A stretch of 64,000 bases of DNA from Euonymus europaeus (GCA_963580455.1 OY756967.1:2378501-2442500); one strand, 5' to 3'. Shown: positions 34,236 through 48,450, numbered from the stretch's first letter. The notes: a model not told the origin generated them from the sequence alone. Numbers and translations are program-made.

Positions 34236-34587
34236 ATTAATAATGAATTTGGAGATGTAAGCTCACTGTTAATTTGAATGATATGGGATAATTTGTTAAT
34301 CAAAAATTTCCTAAAAAAATTAAAATACTATATTTTAAACTTTGATATTTATTTATTTTATATTTTTTTACATTCCTTTACTCACCCATTCTGTGATTGA
34401 GATTTGAGAGTCGAGACTCTGTGGTTTTACAGTGATATACTATTAATCAATTAGCATGTGGTTTCGATCTTTTACAAACGAGAGAGCCCAATTCCTCACG
34501 TCGGTTCGTTTGTTAGCCCAAGCCTGTACAGCTGTACCTATATGGGCCTATATGCTTGTGCTGTAGATAATTTTCAATGTTACGGTG
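34236..34587 (+). repeat. Direct repeat, copy B (partner at 32047-32285)
   Basis: Same orientation as copy A, 2.2 kb away. It carries about 70 extra bases near 34468-34540 that copy A lacks. Confidence 0.7.
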
Positions 34588-35840
34588 GGCTTGTGGTGGG
34601 ATATTTTTCACTGTTACATGTTTGTTTCAACAATGGCCATCTTTAAAAACAAATACACCCCAATATTTTCCAATTATATCCCAATTGTAGTCAGCTTAAT
34701 TTTGACTTTCTGTTTTTTAATGTTTGGGATGTTCACAGCCCAACATTTCATATCTTGATCGCACGACAACACGAGTATAAAACCTACATAATTAAATCGA
34801 TGTCGTTTTCGTCACCGGACAACACCATCCCTCGACCACCTCTACCCAACAACGAGCTTTCTGACAAGTGAGGCTATAACAATGATGAGTTCTTGGTTCT
34901 TGGAAATTCTTTATCTGTTTTTTCCTCTGTAATTTATTGTGGACTGTCTTGGTGGGTTAATCATTGATTTTCGTAATGCTTTAGGTAATGTGAGATGATG
35001 TCAAATTCATAAATATGTGAGTTTTTGTGTGACTTGTGGTGGGGTTAGATATTTTGTAATTTATTTCGGATACAGATATATTAGAGTGGAAAACAATGAA
35101 GTGCAAAATAGGTGGATAGCAAAGTTCTAACTTAGGCGGTGGGCAAGCCCAACAAAATTTCAGCCTGCCTCAAGGACGTATCGACTTTTTCATCATGTGA
35201 ATCTAGGAATTTTCTCATGAAATTTTAAAATGAGCTCTTTTGCTTTTGTAAACAAGTAAGATTCAATAGGAATTTCCTCATAAGATTTCAAAACGAGGTC
35301 TCAATATTTTTGTAAACAAGTAAGATCCAAATCATTGGGCCTTCCATGCCATGCAGGGTTCGGGGGCAATGTTTCCGATTTTTTAAAATTATGAAAACAA
35401 TACTAACAATTAAAAAATTATGGAATAAAGATAAATAGTCATTGAAACTTGAAAGTTGATTTACAATTTTCTCAATGATTTTTCATTTTTTGAAATTATT
35501 TCATGATAATCTCATAAATGTGCACGACTAAACTATCATTTACCCATTGATCAACCATTCAATTTTGAATCCGATTCTTAACAATCTTCATGACAGAAAA
35601 TGCTCTGTATGGTAACAATTACGACATGTAAATAATATATCAATCTCAAACTCAAAAGTCTATAAACTCATTCATCAATATATATATATAGAGCTTTGAG
35701 ACTTGTTATAGAATATGTAAACAACCAATCATGTTTCCCTTTCTATTCAAGTTTGACACTATTCGAATTAGTTATGCTTTCGAGATTATTGATGGTATAA
35801 TATTAATTTGTCACTAATTAAGGATTGAATTCATGAGCTA
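34588..35840. other. Intergenic, no gene seen
   Basis: AT-rich. Two similar stretches near 35210 and 35270 (TTCCTCATAAGATTTCAAAA-type) form a weak local repeat. Nothing coding. Confidence 0.4.
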
Positions 35841-36105
35841 CTCCCTGCGTTTAGGAACTGTCGTTTTTGCCCTTTGCAAAAGGATTAAGGAAATCAATTA
35901 ACACCCTATAAAATTACTAATATAATCTGTCTCTCCTATTTAAACAATTAATTATTAAGGTGAAAATATGAAAAGACGTAATTAATGAGTATCATTCAGA
36001 TAAGGGTAAAAAGGGTCGAAAAATGCTAAAAATATCCTTAGTTTCTGAAAATGACAATTAAATTGGATTTTTCAAATGATGAGAGTTATTTAGGAATGGC
36101 GGGAG
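35841..36105. mobile_element. Stowaway-type MITE 1 (TSD TA)
   Basis: Ends CTCCCTGCGTTTAGGAA and, inward from the right, CTCCCGCCATTCCTAAA, flanked by TA on both sides. The CTCCC start, TA target and 265-bp length are typical of Tc1/mariner Stowaway elements. Confidence 0.85.
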
Positions 36106-36241
36106 TAATAGTGAGAAAACTCCATTAATTATGAGCCTCTTACATATTAATTAGTAATCAATAAGAATTATGGTTAGTGTCCTCTTATCACACAGTGAAT
36201 GATAACAGGAGTTATATTCATTGTGAGCTTCTAAATAACTA

Positions 36242-36495
36242 CTTCCTCGTCCCTATAAATTTGTTAGTTTACATTTCAATTTTGATTTGTCACAAATTAT
36301 AACTCATTTTTTATTGAAAATAAGTATTAACAAATGATATTAAATTATAACAATAGTAAGATGTGAGTGGAGTAATCTTAAAACAATGTATATTTGGAAG
36401 AAAATTAATTAAATTAATTTTTTTAATAATATTAATTAATTTTTTTAATCTGTGAAAAAAAAACTAACAAAAATAGAGACGGATCACGGATGGAG
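36242..36495. mobile_element. Stowaway-type MITE 2 (TSD TA)
   Basis: Ends CTTCCTCGTCCCTATAAA and, inward from the right, CTCCATCCGTGATCCG, flanked by TA. Both halves then share TTTGTTAG. It lies 136 bp from Stowaway 1 and differs from it, so it is a separate insertion. Confidence 0.82.
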
Positions 36496-37972
36496 TAATA
36501 ATTTTTTTTCAAAAAGTGGGGTTGGGCAATTGACTTGATGTACGTGCCCATGCATGTCATTCCACTTTTTCAAAACTCACAAAAAATAACCTTAAAGTTG
36601 AAACCTCATTTTCTTTCGTCATAAGAGCTATTCACACACGTGTGTTTATACGTATAGTTGCGTGTGTATATATGTATAAGTGGACAAATTGTTTGTTCTT
36701 ATCTTTTGTCTGATAAGAAGATAGGAGAATTCACACTTGTGTATATATATATATGTGTGTGTGTAGATAATAGGAATGGTCTGAATGGGACATATTGTTG
36801 GTTCTTATCTGCCTCACGCAACCCCATTAAAATATGATTAGGATCTCTTGTCTGAAAAGATCCGGTTCGCGCAATGTTACATTATCTTCTGTTTACAAGT
36901 ATATTAATTAATGCATGTCCATTTACTTAATAAGTTATTTGTCATTTTCTAGCCTTAAAGATCTTATATTTGACCGACTAATCATTCCACCACACCCATG
37001 TGATCAATGTTATTCCCTGTTAGTTGCCCTTTTCCTTCTAGAGCTTTGTGGTTGATTTAAAGCATAAAAATTAACCTTAAGGTAGGTAGGTAGGTAGTCA
37101 ATTTGTTTCTTTCCAGCACGGCTTATGGAAAATAAGTGAACAATGGAATCCTTATATCAATAATTATGTGAAGAACGACAATAAAAATGAAGATAGATTC
37201 CATTTAATTGTCTAATGAAAGTATAGAAATTCAAGAATGTGAAAATCAATGCGGAATTAGGGATGGTGACCTAATTCACGTAGTATATTTTGGATTTATC
37301 TCTTCTTTTTTTCCTTATTTAATTTCTTGAATATTAACGTATCTATGTATGACATCACACAAGGTATATTTTTCAATTAATGCAAAACGAGGGATTTTAA
37401 ATTATCTATGATTGGATTTTGGGCATAATTGACTTGTTAATTCAAATTAAATATATACATACAACAATCACCAACAAACACGTAATCGGCACTAATGGTT
37501 TAAGGCTAAAATTAGCTAATAATATAGAACCCATGAGAGAAAGCAATCTGGGGTATTTCATAACTCATTTTTAGTCCTTGTGGTTCCACAGTATACATAA
37601 TCAGCACTTGTGGTTGTTTTAGTTTGGATTTTTTTTTATCCTTATACGTTCACTAAATAGGACTGGAGAATCATCTGATACCATGATTGATGAGGAGGAG
37701 ATAATGTATGAGAATGTGTGGTTTTGCTGATGAGACTGTATTAGAAGATGTGTTCTGCTGATGTGACCAAACTTTTTGATAATAGAGGTGAGACTCAATA
37801 TTAGTTTTAGTGAGGAAAATATGAATGAATGACGAAATGTTAGTGGCTTGATTAATGGTGATGAAAAAAAAATTATGTGATATTTTGTATACCTAAAGTT
37901 ATGATGGTGTATAAGTTGAAAATTACTACCAAGAGTATTTTAAAATATTTTATGTCAAAGTACTACTAGAAG
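36496..37972. other. Intergenic, no gene seen
   Basis: Includes a (GGTA)n run near 37081-37097 and short TG/TA runs near 36600-36760. No coding region. Confidence 0.4.
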
Positions 37973-38487
37973 TAGGGATGGCAAAAAAACTCGATCCGTG
38001 CACTATCCGTAGGGTATCCGATCCGTTTAAAATCCGAAAACCGATACCTGAACCGATTAATAAATAGTTAGGGTACCCGAACCGAAACCATACCCATAAC
38101 CATAACAAACCCGGCCCGACCCAACCCTTCCCTTAATTTTAAGTAAATTCTTAAAAATATAGTATATATGTTAGAGAAGAGATTTGAACCTTACACATGT
38201 ATACAAAACTAAATCACTTAACCACTAATCCAATTGTTTGATTTTTTGTTATAAACTTTCATAGTTTATAAATATATATTGAGTGTTTGAAAACATTATT
38301 CAATCAATTATGAAAGAAATTGAAAAAGTTAAACGGTAAATGGGTACCCGGCGATAAACGGTTATGGAAAAATTCTGGTTTTGAAAATCTAAATGATTTT
38401 TTAAACGGTTTTGGTACAGGGTACATTAAACGGTAACGGTTTTGGTATTTCTTGAATGGAAGGGTATCCAACCCGTTGTCATCCCTA
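37973..38487. mobile_element. Non-autonomous hAT-type element (TSD ACTAGAAG)
   Basis: Perfect 8-bp TSDs ACTAGAAG lie at 37965-37972 and 38488-38495. Ends are TAGGGATGGCAAAAAA and, inward from the right, TAGGGATGACAACGGG. Same family as the element at 3097-3656, with better preserved ends. Confidence 0.9.
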
Positions 38488-39129
38488 ACTAGAAGAGAGA
38501 AAGATAAGGGGATACTTTTAAAAAAAATTATATATCAAATAAGATATATACATGTCTCGTAAATATTAAAACTTAAAATGATAAACCTATAAACTCTTAG
38601 GCCCTCTACCAAATAAAGTTATCGGATCTCAAATATCCCCTGCACTCAAATTACTGAGACCTGATTTTGTATATAGTCGAACCACAAGGACAAAAAATGG
38701 ATTATGAGATATCACAGGGACCGGTTAATGTCTATTACTCTTTTTGAGCTAGATTAACTGATGTCTGCTTAATAAAGGAAAACAGTCGAAGACATTTTTG
38801 TCCCTCCATCTTGTTTCTAAAGGAGCTAATCATGGCGTCAGTTGAACCGAACGTCAAATTTTTTTGTACAAGAAACCACCGTCCCTGCCTAAGGTGGCAC
38901 TTCTGAAAATACATTTACAAATCAATTTTTTTTTAATTTTCCTTTTATACACTAATTAATATATTCTCAGGAACAGCGCACATCATCATCACCACCACCA
39001 TAACAACAGCACAAGTCCATTTGTCGAGTTGTATAAAAAGACCACGAAAGGTTTCAGCTTTTGTTGATTAAAGCTGACATTTTTTTCCCATTTCGAGGAT
39101 TGATTCCGTTCTGGGTCTGATTTTGGGTG
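38488..39129. other. 5' flank of the transporter gene
   Basis: Promoter and probable leader of the plus-strand transporter; no other feature seen. Confidence 0.4.
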
Positions 39130-42100
39130 ATGGGAAGGTTGAAAGGAAGTTTTGGATCGTTTATTAACAACAGATGGCTCGTGTTTGTGGCTGCAATGTG
39201 GATTCAATCGTGTGCGGGAGTTGGCTATTTGTTCGGGAGCATATCTCCGGTGATAAAAAGCTCGTTGAGGTACAACCAGAGGCAGCTCTCCAAGCTGGGT
39301 GTGGCCAAGGACCTTGGTGACAGTGTTGGGTTTTTGGCCGGTACCTTGTCTGAGATTTTGCCATTATGGGCTGCTCTGCTTGTTGGGGCCGTGCAGAATT
39401 TGATTGGATATGGCGGGGTTTGGCTTGTGGTTACTGGTCGAGCTCCAGTTTTGCCTTTGTGGGTTGTGAGTATTCTATCTGATCTCATATCCCTTACCTT
39501 GATTTTATTTTCTATTCAATTTATCCTTTTCGTGTTATACATCCATCGATTAGTCCATAGCTGTGCCTGTGTGATTACTATCTGATGTCATATCCCTTGC
39601 CTTGATTCGATTTTCTTTTCAGTTTATCCATTTCGGTGATATAATCATCCGTTGATTAGTCCATGGCTATGCTTATATATTATGGGTCTTATATTTTCGT
39701 CTTTTTAAACTAATCAACTCTGTCTATTGAATCTCTGTTGCTGTTTCGCAAAATGTTTTATGCTTTATTTCCTAATTGTTTATGGTTATGGGTTGGAGAG
39801 AATTCTTCTGAAAGTGCATATACTGACAAATTTCTCACATACTGTGGGAAGGCATCCACAGATTCTGATTTTAATGCCAAAGTAGGTGTTTCTTGATCTG
39901 CCAAAGAAGTTTGGAACATCTCGGTTTTGAAGGGAAAAAAAGGATTTTCGCAACTCATAAGGACACATTTATTTAGAGATAGGTCTTCTTTGGCAGATCA
40001 CTGTTTTTTTATAAGAAAATGATGGTCGGATTTGATACATTTGGACAGGTTCTGTAATAATTTTAGAAAAATCCCATTTGATTTCTTTAAATAAAGAATC
40101 TATTGAACTTTAATATTGTTTGTGAATGTGATACTCAATCAATGTGATGCTTGTGTTTTGCATGCAAGCATATGTGCTGTAACATGCATGGAGGTTGAAG
40201 CAATGCTTAATCGTAGTAACATAGAGTTTCGGATTCATTATATAATCTGGAAAGACTTGTGGTATTATAGATGGAGATCGAAGCAAGATTTCTTGATTCT
40301 TTGAATTGATTGTACTTTTAAGGCATCCTGTGTTGCCTTTTCATGTTAATTTTTTCTGAAAGGAATATATGGAGTTCGAAGAAGAAAATATTTGCTAATT
40401 GAAAATATGTCATCTTTTGCTGGTAATGATGTTGCTGATCATATTTGTTTCCTACGTATGGAATCTTGTTTTGTACCTCTCTAAAACTGGAGCTTTACAT
40501 CGATAAGTTTATGGATTTTATTGCTCGCAAATATGCTTTTCCTTTCCATACGTGGTCTTGAGATGGAAAAATACTCGTAATGCCACTTTAAGGAGCAAAT
40601 TGTGATATATGATGCCATAACAGCTAAAAATGTATTCCTCCAAGTTTTATGTAGTATTCATAAAGGGGATATTGTTAATTCTTTTCTTGTATTCTCGTTT
40701 ACTCTTAACAGATTTGAGGAAAATACCACTTTTGTGTGCTTATTTGGCCTTGGTTAATTGTTTTATGCTATTGCTTTGCAGATGTGTATTCTTATATTTG
40801 TTGGAAACAATGGTGAAACCTACTTCAATACGTCTGCGCTTGTTTCTTGTGTGCAAAACTTTCCCAAAAGTCGGGGTCCTGTGGTGGGGATATTGAAGGG
40901 CTTTGCTGGGTTGGGCGGCGCTATTTTGACTCAAATATATTACATGATGCACTCCCCTGATCATGCAAATCTCATATTCATGGTTGCAGTAGGGCCTGCA
41001 ATGGTAGTCATTGCTCTAATGTTCTTTATCAGACCTGTTGGGGGCCACAGACAAGTCCGGCAGTCTGATGGATCCAGTTTTTCTATTGTGTATAGTGTGT
41101 GCCTTTTATTGGCTGCATATTTAATGGGAGTCATGCTTGTCCAAGATCTGCTCGATGTGGACTACACAATTACAACCATTCTTACAGTAATTATGATTGT
41201 TCTCCTTCTGTTTCCCATAGTGATTCCGATATCATTGAGTTTCTTTCTGGAGCCAAGAGCTTCACTGGAAGAGGTTCTTCTACCTAAACCTGAGAACCAA
41301 GAAGCCAGCAACTCTGAGGCCGACAGTCATGAGGTCATATTCAGTGAAGTCGAGGATGAAAAGCCTAGGGAAGTCGACTTGCTTCCTGCAGCAGAAAGGC
41401 ACAAACGAATTGCCCATTTGCAAGCAAAACTAGCCCAAGCAGCTGCAGAGGGAGCAGTGAGGAGGCGGCGGGGTCCACATAGAGGTGAAGACTTCACCTT
41501 GATGCAGGCTTTGATTAAGGCAGACTTTTGGCTCATATTTTTCTCACTGGTATTGGGTTCTGGATCCGGATTGGCTGTGATCGATAATTTGGGTCAGATG
41601 AGCCAATCGTTGGGATATGACAACACACATATTTTTGTATCCATGATCAGCATTTGGAACTTCCTTGGTCGTATTGGTGCGGGTTACTTCTCTGAGGTTG
41701 TGGTGAGGTATTAATTGATATAATCTCATCCAGAATGCTCATTGAGTTCCGGATTTTCATTCCTTGTTTCTTATTCATCTTAACCATCTATGTGATATTA
41801 TTGAACAGGGACTACGCTTATCCTAGGCCAGTAGCGTTGGCTGTAGCCCAATTTGTTATGGCCATTGGACATCTCTTCTTTGCAATGGGATGGCCTGGGG
41901 CAATGCATATTGGTACTCTCTTGATTGGTCTTGGCTATGGCGCCCATTGGGCAATTATGCCTGCTACTGCCTCCGAGTTGTTTGGCTTGAAAAAGTTTGG
42001 TGCTTTGTATAATTTCCTCACTCTGGGGAATCCAGCTGGATCCCTTGTCTTCTCTGGTCTACTTGCAAGCTATATATATGACCGTGAGGCTGAGAAGCAA

Positions 42101-42316
42101 GCTCGTGGTCACCATGACCTAGTACAGAATTCAGGTTCAATCTTATCAGGCACGTTTGGTGTAGATGGGTCGCTAAAGTGCGAAGGTTCTGTTTGCTATT
42201 TCCTAACTTCCATGATAATGTCGGGATTTTGCATCGTTGCAGTAGTGTTGAGTATGATTCTTGTCTATCGGACGAAGATTGTCTATGCCAACCTTTATGG
42301 AAGATCTCACTCTTGA
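39130..42316 (+). CDS. Nodulin-like MFS membrane transporter (NFD4-like), 589 residues
   Basis: Three exons, 39130-39465, 40782-41707 and 41809-42316, join in frame. The N-terminal half has the nodulin-like signature (RWLVFVAAMWIQSCAGVGYL, then FGSISPVIKSSLRYNQ and GNNGETYFNTSALVSCVQNF). Members are polytopic membrane proteins of the major facilitator superfamily; about 12 membrane segments are visible. An acidic and Lys/Arg-rich central cytosolic loop (about residues 280-350) contains EDEKPREVDLLPAAERHKR. The C-terminal half includes LGSGSGLAVIDNLGQMSQSL and YGAHWAIMPATASELFGLK. Arabidopsis NFD4 is needed for karyogamy, but most relatives are uncharacterised and the substrate is unknown. The start is ATG 39130 (a GTG just upstream is ignored). 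The donor at 39466 (GTGAGT) restores the family WxMCI junction. Confidence 0.92.
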
Positions 42317-42968
42317 AACCTGTTGGAAGAACGAAAGGAGAATGGCTTGCATAGATGAGAGTATGTCATACACTTTGAGCCGATGCTGGTAAACCTAGAA
42401 TAGAGTCGTGTGGGTTTTTCTCGTGTTGATATGTGAAAGCCGAGAAAGTATTTGAGGCCAGAGAATACCTTTGCAGTAAACCCGTTGAGATTTTGCTGTT
42501 CCTCATATTAGAGTTGGGTGCTATGATCATTGAAGATTTTGCTTTGATTGTCCAAGTTTGCATATGGTATTCAAATAATTAATGGACCAATTTTTCCTCC
42601 AAAAATGTCATTTTGTTCATTTTTTTTAAGGTGGATCATTGTTTCTTCTTTGCGCTTTCAAGCTTTGAATGTTATAGTTTACGTTTACCTTCTTGGAAGG
42701 AATTTGATTAGTAGTTGTCAGGTTGTTGTGAGATACTATTATCTTGTAAATTGTGCTTATGCGTGAAGATATATAAAACATATGATTTTACCATTTCATT
42801 CAGAAATGTTTCATCTAGTTTTTATGGATTATATATAACTGCAGCAGTCTCTGCCTTTACATTTGTTGCAGAACAATATAGCAAAATCTTGAATGCTCTT
42901 GTAAACTCCTATGTTGATGTGAAGGATGCTTCTTTTTTCTGTTAAAAGCATGCTGAGATCTTTTGCCT
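42317..42968. other. Convergent 3' region of transporter and peroxidase
   Basis: Holds the 3' UTRs of the two convergent genes; stop codons are 652 bp apart. No separate feature. Confidence 0.5.
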
Positions 42969-44139
<1,171 letters not shown>

Positions 44140-44190
<51 letters not shown>

Positions 44191-44202
44191 CCCCCCCCCC
44201 CC
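44140..44202 (-). repeat. (TC)n plus C15 tract abutting the peroxidase start codon
   Basis: About 24 TC units (44140-44187) continue into 15 C (44188-44202). On the coding strand this is G15 then (GA)n directly before the ATG, so it lies in the 5' leader. A TATATATATA run at about 44236-44245 could be the promoter's TATA element. Confidence 0.9.
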
Positions 44203-45797
44203 TCTAATTCCCTGATAAGTGAGAACTCACATCACATATATATATACAAAGCATAAACTCTTTCATTCTTTCATTTTATTATTTCATCAATAACTAGTCA
44301 ATGCGTTTGATGGCTCTTCTACCTGATCATCTGTTTTCTGGTGAACCCAATTCGTTAATTCAAAGGCCAGTGAAGTTTCTTGGAAAATCATTAATGAGCT
44401 GTTTGAAGAAAAAAAATCCTCTTATTCCCATGAAACTCTTTGTGGATGTCCATTTACGTTGTAGGCGTTGAAATGCAGCCTGCCTTTACCTTGCAAGTTT
44501 GAAACTGAAAATGACAGAATAACAAATCCCAAGTAGTTTTTGCATTAAAAAAAGGGCAATATTTACCACAATGTTACATATCTTAGGCTATTACTTTTTT
44601 TAATAACCGATTATAACACAAATTCGCTATTTAAATATAAGTCTAAACTCGAACCACTTGATCATAATATAAGTTGGGTTAAAACCTAGTGCATGATCAC
44701 AGAGGCAATGCTCCTAACGGAAATTGAACTATGGACCTTCCGAGTCCAAAATAATTTTATCTTAGAATATTAAATTTGCTAGCATTGGGAATTAGATCAA
44801 GGTTTGTTATATTTTGTTGACTTTTTCCCTATGTGACATGCACCATTGACATTATTATTCTCTTACAAACTTTTGCTCTCTAGGTATGTTTTTTCAAAGC
44901 TTATTTATTTGATTAGGTCGTTGTAGATGCATGCAATGTGATTCTACACTTTTTAAAAATACCATGTATTTAATCGCACGTGGGTAACAACTTGGATTTG
45001 ATGTAACCTCATCTTTGTAGCTTAAAACGTTTATTAGACTTGCTAATTTCTTTCAAAACATATGTACCAATAGACTTAGATTAGGTAAATCTTGCCAAAT
45101 TGAATATATTTTATTTAAAAAATTATCAAGTGGAGAAGCAACGTGTTATAGTTGATCCCTTCTCCTCTTGTTAATTACAAAAGGTCTATCTAGTAGCGTT
45201 CCATACCTAATCCGATTTTGTGTCAAAATAAAATTAAAATAAAACTTATGCCAAATTGAGCCCGTCGTTCAAATCAACATTCGATTCTGAACAATATTTT
45301 TCAATGAATTAAAAAAAAATAGTGCATAGTCGACGGGTTATGTCAATCGGTTTCCCTACTCTTGAGGTAAAAAAATTAAAAACAATTTTCTTCTTTTAGC
45401 CTATTTTATGAGATAGGCTTGGATCGTGATGAAAAACAATTTCGGCCCTTAAGATTATGGGAGGGGAGGGGTTGGGTTGGGAGGGGTTCATAAAAGTGAA
45501 CATTTGCTTGATATTTATAAGAATTTGGAGAGTTTATGTGATTGAACACCTCCCAATCTCTCATTTTAAGAGGGTGGAAGCATGGATGTTGGAAAAGATT
45601 CGTGAATACCTCCGAACATCATGAAGTGTTCACACCAAGCAAGGGTCAAGACCTCTTCCAAACAAGACCAACATGTTTTGGGACCCAAATGTGTTGGGTA
45701 AATTGAGATGGCAACGAAGCCCATTTCTTAAGTCCACGGCAAATATCTACCGTCCTTGTTAGATCGTTCAAATATTTGAATCTCTCATGGTTTGGGC
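44203..45797. other. Intergenic upstream of the peroxidase
   Basis: Peroxidase promoter, then AT-rich DNA. A stretch at 44580-44770 looks repeat-derived, but I could not delimit it. No gene seen. Confidence 0.35.
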
Positions 45798-47557
45798 TGT
45801 GATATCCCGACTCGAGAGAATAATATAAATAATGAATAAGATAGTGACACGAGTATAATGAAATGATAGTGAAACCGATAGATTAAATTCGGGTTAAACT
45901 AGATCAATACAAACAACTATATATATATATATATAAATTGGAAGTGAATTAAAAGAAAGAAACAAAAAAAAAGAAAAAGAAAAAAGAAAATGGGAGAAGA
46001 TTCCAGAGAGGGGAGAAACAGAACTAACAGAAAGAAAAAAAAAAGTAAAAAGGAAAACGAGAGAAAGAAACGGAAACAGAGAAAGAAGAAAAGAGAAACG
46101 TCATTTCCGCCTCCGGAACTTCGCCGGCGCCGATATCCGCCGTCCGACCACCTCAGGCGACGAGACCGGTATCAATCTCTTCGTCTCTTCGAGACGTATG
46201 AAATTGCTTCAAGAATCACCTTGATCGGAGCTGTAGATCACCAGGAAAAGCCGTCGAAAGTTTCGGCTACCACAAGCTTCGACAGTCGATTTCTCCCTCC
46301 TCCGACCTCCGATCGACGCGAGACGACCACCGTTGAGTTTGTCTTGGTGAGTACTACCAAACCCACTAGGTGATTTCCTGTGAAGGTCGCCGGATTTCCG
46401 GTAACCGAAATAGGGGTATTTCGGGTACTATTTGACCCGTTTGACCCGAGTTGACTTTTCGGGTAAAATTTACCCGTTTGACTAGATCGTATATGCTACG
46501 TATTTACGCGGATTTTAAACGTATTTGAGAACTTGTATTTGCTTTTGGTGTAGAATTGGTATAGGAACCAAAATGGTGTACGTCGGGAAAAATATAGGAA
46601 AACATTGGTTCGAGTGGGATGTGAGGCACGCTTCACGAGGTAGGGAATACTATGACTTTTGCATTATTTTGGGAATTTCCGTAATTATGTCTGAGCGATG
46701 ATTCTTGCGTTAATTTAATGGAGTTGTGCTTTTTGGATAAATGTTTGAGTGTAAATGGTTGTCGTGAATACGTGAATAATTCCGTTATGTGGTAACCCCT
46801 GCTTTTCATTGAGAAAAGTGTTGTCTTTATACTGATTGCGTGTGATTGAACATTTGTTTATATTTGAGAATTATGGGAATTTTGGGGGATTGTGATGTGG
46901 AGATTGCATAGATGTGGACATGACCCTGTACGACAGTGGGTGATAATCCGAGTAAGGATTCGCTATGCGGCCACATGGCGAAGGGTGGAAAGTCCGGGTA
47001 GAAGGGGAAACCTACCTTCCTTACTCGTAGATTGCTTCCGGCGAGGAGGTCGGTAAGCGGAGAAGAATGGTTCCGACGACGAGGTCGGGGAGAGGATGAG
47101 AAATGAGCTTCCGGCGAGAAGGTTGAGAAGCAGAGAAAATGAAAATGAAATTGGAGTGCTGATAAATTAATATGTTGTTGTTGAGATTTAACTGTGATTA
47201 TGTGTGTATGTATGCGGTATTCCCTACTGAGCTTCGGCTCACCCTCCCTTTCCCTTATTGTGTTTTGACCAGATGGAGCGGTGATGGCCAGTCGGCCCGT
47301 GGAGGCAAACAAGGCAGAGGAGTTGGTGTACATATCAGAGTCGCTGCGAAAGGGTTGAGTGGACCCAATGGGTTGGGATTGCTGAGCTTGAGTCTCAACC
47401 GGGTATATAAAGCTACTTATGTATTTATATTGCTATTATTTATAATATGAGTATATAGATCATTATTTTATTATAACTTTGTTGAGTTTAGAAAAGAAGA
47501 ATAGACGGGAATATATGTTTGTCACACGTCACGTGCCCGGCGGATCGGGGCGTGACA
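45798..47557 (+). mobile_element. Solo LTR, chromovirus-type Ty3/gypsy, 1.76 kb (TSD TGGGC)
   Basis: Begins TGTGATATCCCG and ends GGGGCGTGACA (TG...CA), with a perfect 5-bp TSD TGGGC at 45793-45797 and 47558-47562. The TGTGATATCCC start and GGGCGTGACA end are typical of plant Del/Tekay-type LTRs. No second LTR or internal domain is present, so it arose by recombination between two LTRs. The Lys/Arg-rich frame at 45990-46373 is an open frame inside the LTR, not a host gene. Confidence 0.88.
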
Positions 47558-48450
47558 TGGGCTATGGCGATGTTGTGGTCTCAAAAGGAGGCCAGTTAAG
47601 GTTTCCGTACTGTTCCGGACCTCCCTTCATGGGAAACTCTGTCCCTATTCCCCCTTCTTTGCTTCCGGTAACATCCAGTTCCTAGCTGATGTAAATTATG
47701 TTCTACACTCCTTTTCTTTTTTACTTAAATGAAGGAAAAACTCAATATAAATATCTAATCCACCTAGATAATGCGGATAGATAATTAGACTATGATAACA
47801 ATACCCAAAAACCTCGATAATAATTAGGTAAAAAATTTAATTTAGGATTTGCCGATTAACGTGTTTAAGAAATATTTGCATGTCCAGATTCAGATTGGAT
47901 TGGAATTTCGAACGTACTTAATTGACCATATGCGTATTAAATTCTAACAAGTAAATCAAAAAATAATTTAATTTGAGTTAAGCTCAGGACAACTAAATCA
48001 GATTATATTTTTATATTTGGACTTAAGCTCGGTTTTAAACCAGATAATCTTTGTGTTTGGATCAGGATTTCGAACCAATAACTTACGTTCAAAGTTGATG
48101 TAATTCGAGAGAGACAAATTCGATTATCTGGACCGAATATAATTTTCTCAACCCTAACCATAATCACGCAACTGAGGTAATTATCAAAAAGGTTACAAGT
48201 GGGCATCTTCATGCCACAAAAGGCAAGTAAACTGTCATTCTTGAGAAAGGCTCTTTACCCTATTTACCTTTCTTTTTTTAGATTACTATCACTAATGGTG
48301 CTGGTGCTTTTGGGGATAAAAGGAACCACAATCACCACATTCTGGCATTCTTTCTGCTTGTTTTGTGAGAATGTGCGAATAGAAATCAAATTCTTACATT
48401 TCCAATCTAGAAGAGGACAACAATTAGCGAATAAGAGAAGAAACAGAGGA
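47558..48450. other. Intergenic between solo LTR and DUF579 gene
   Basis: Right after the LTR, a 42-codon frame ends at 47685 (GGQLRFPYCSGPPFMGNS). It may be an old exon end cut by the LTR, but I cannot identify it. The stretch 47820-48165 resembles the hAT-type element at 14310-14655 and is probably a degraded relative. The end of the interval is the 5' leader of the DUF579 gene. Confidence 0.4.

Noticed and set aside
32047..34587. Direct repeats as an LTR pair
   Set aside because: No TG...CA ends, no primer site or polypurine tract, and no flanking target duplication were found.
45990..46373. Open frame of 127 codons, very Lys/Arg-rich
   Set aside because: It lies wholly inside the solo LTR; the composition follows a purine-rich tract and similarity to host proteins is not apparent.
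46827..47333. Minus-strand frame of 168 codons
   Set aside because: It also lies inside the solo LTR, on the opposite strand; no protein family recognised.
48199..48450. N-terminal extension of the DUF579 frame by 84 residues
   Set aside because: Family members start near MKNRS at 48451; the upstream part has no similarity and looks like translated 5' UTR.
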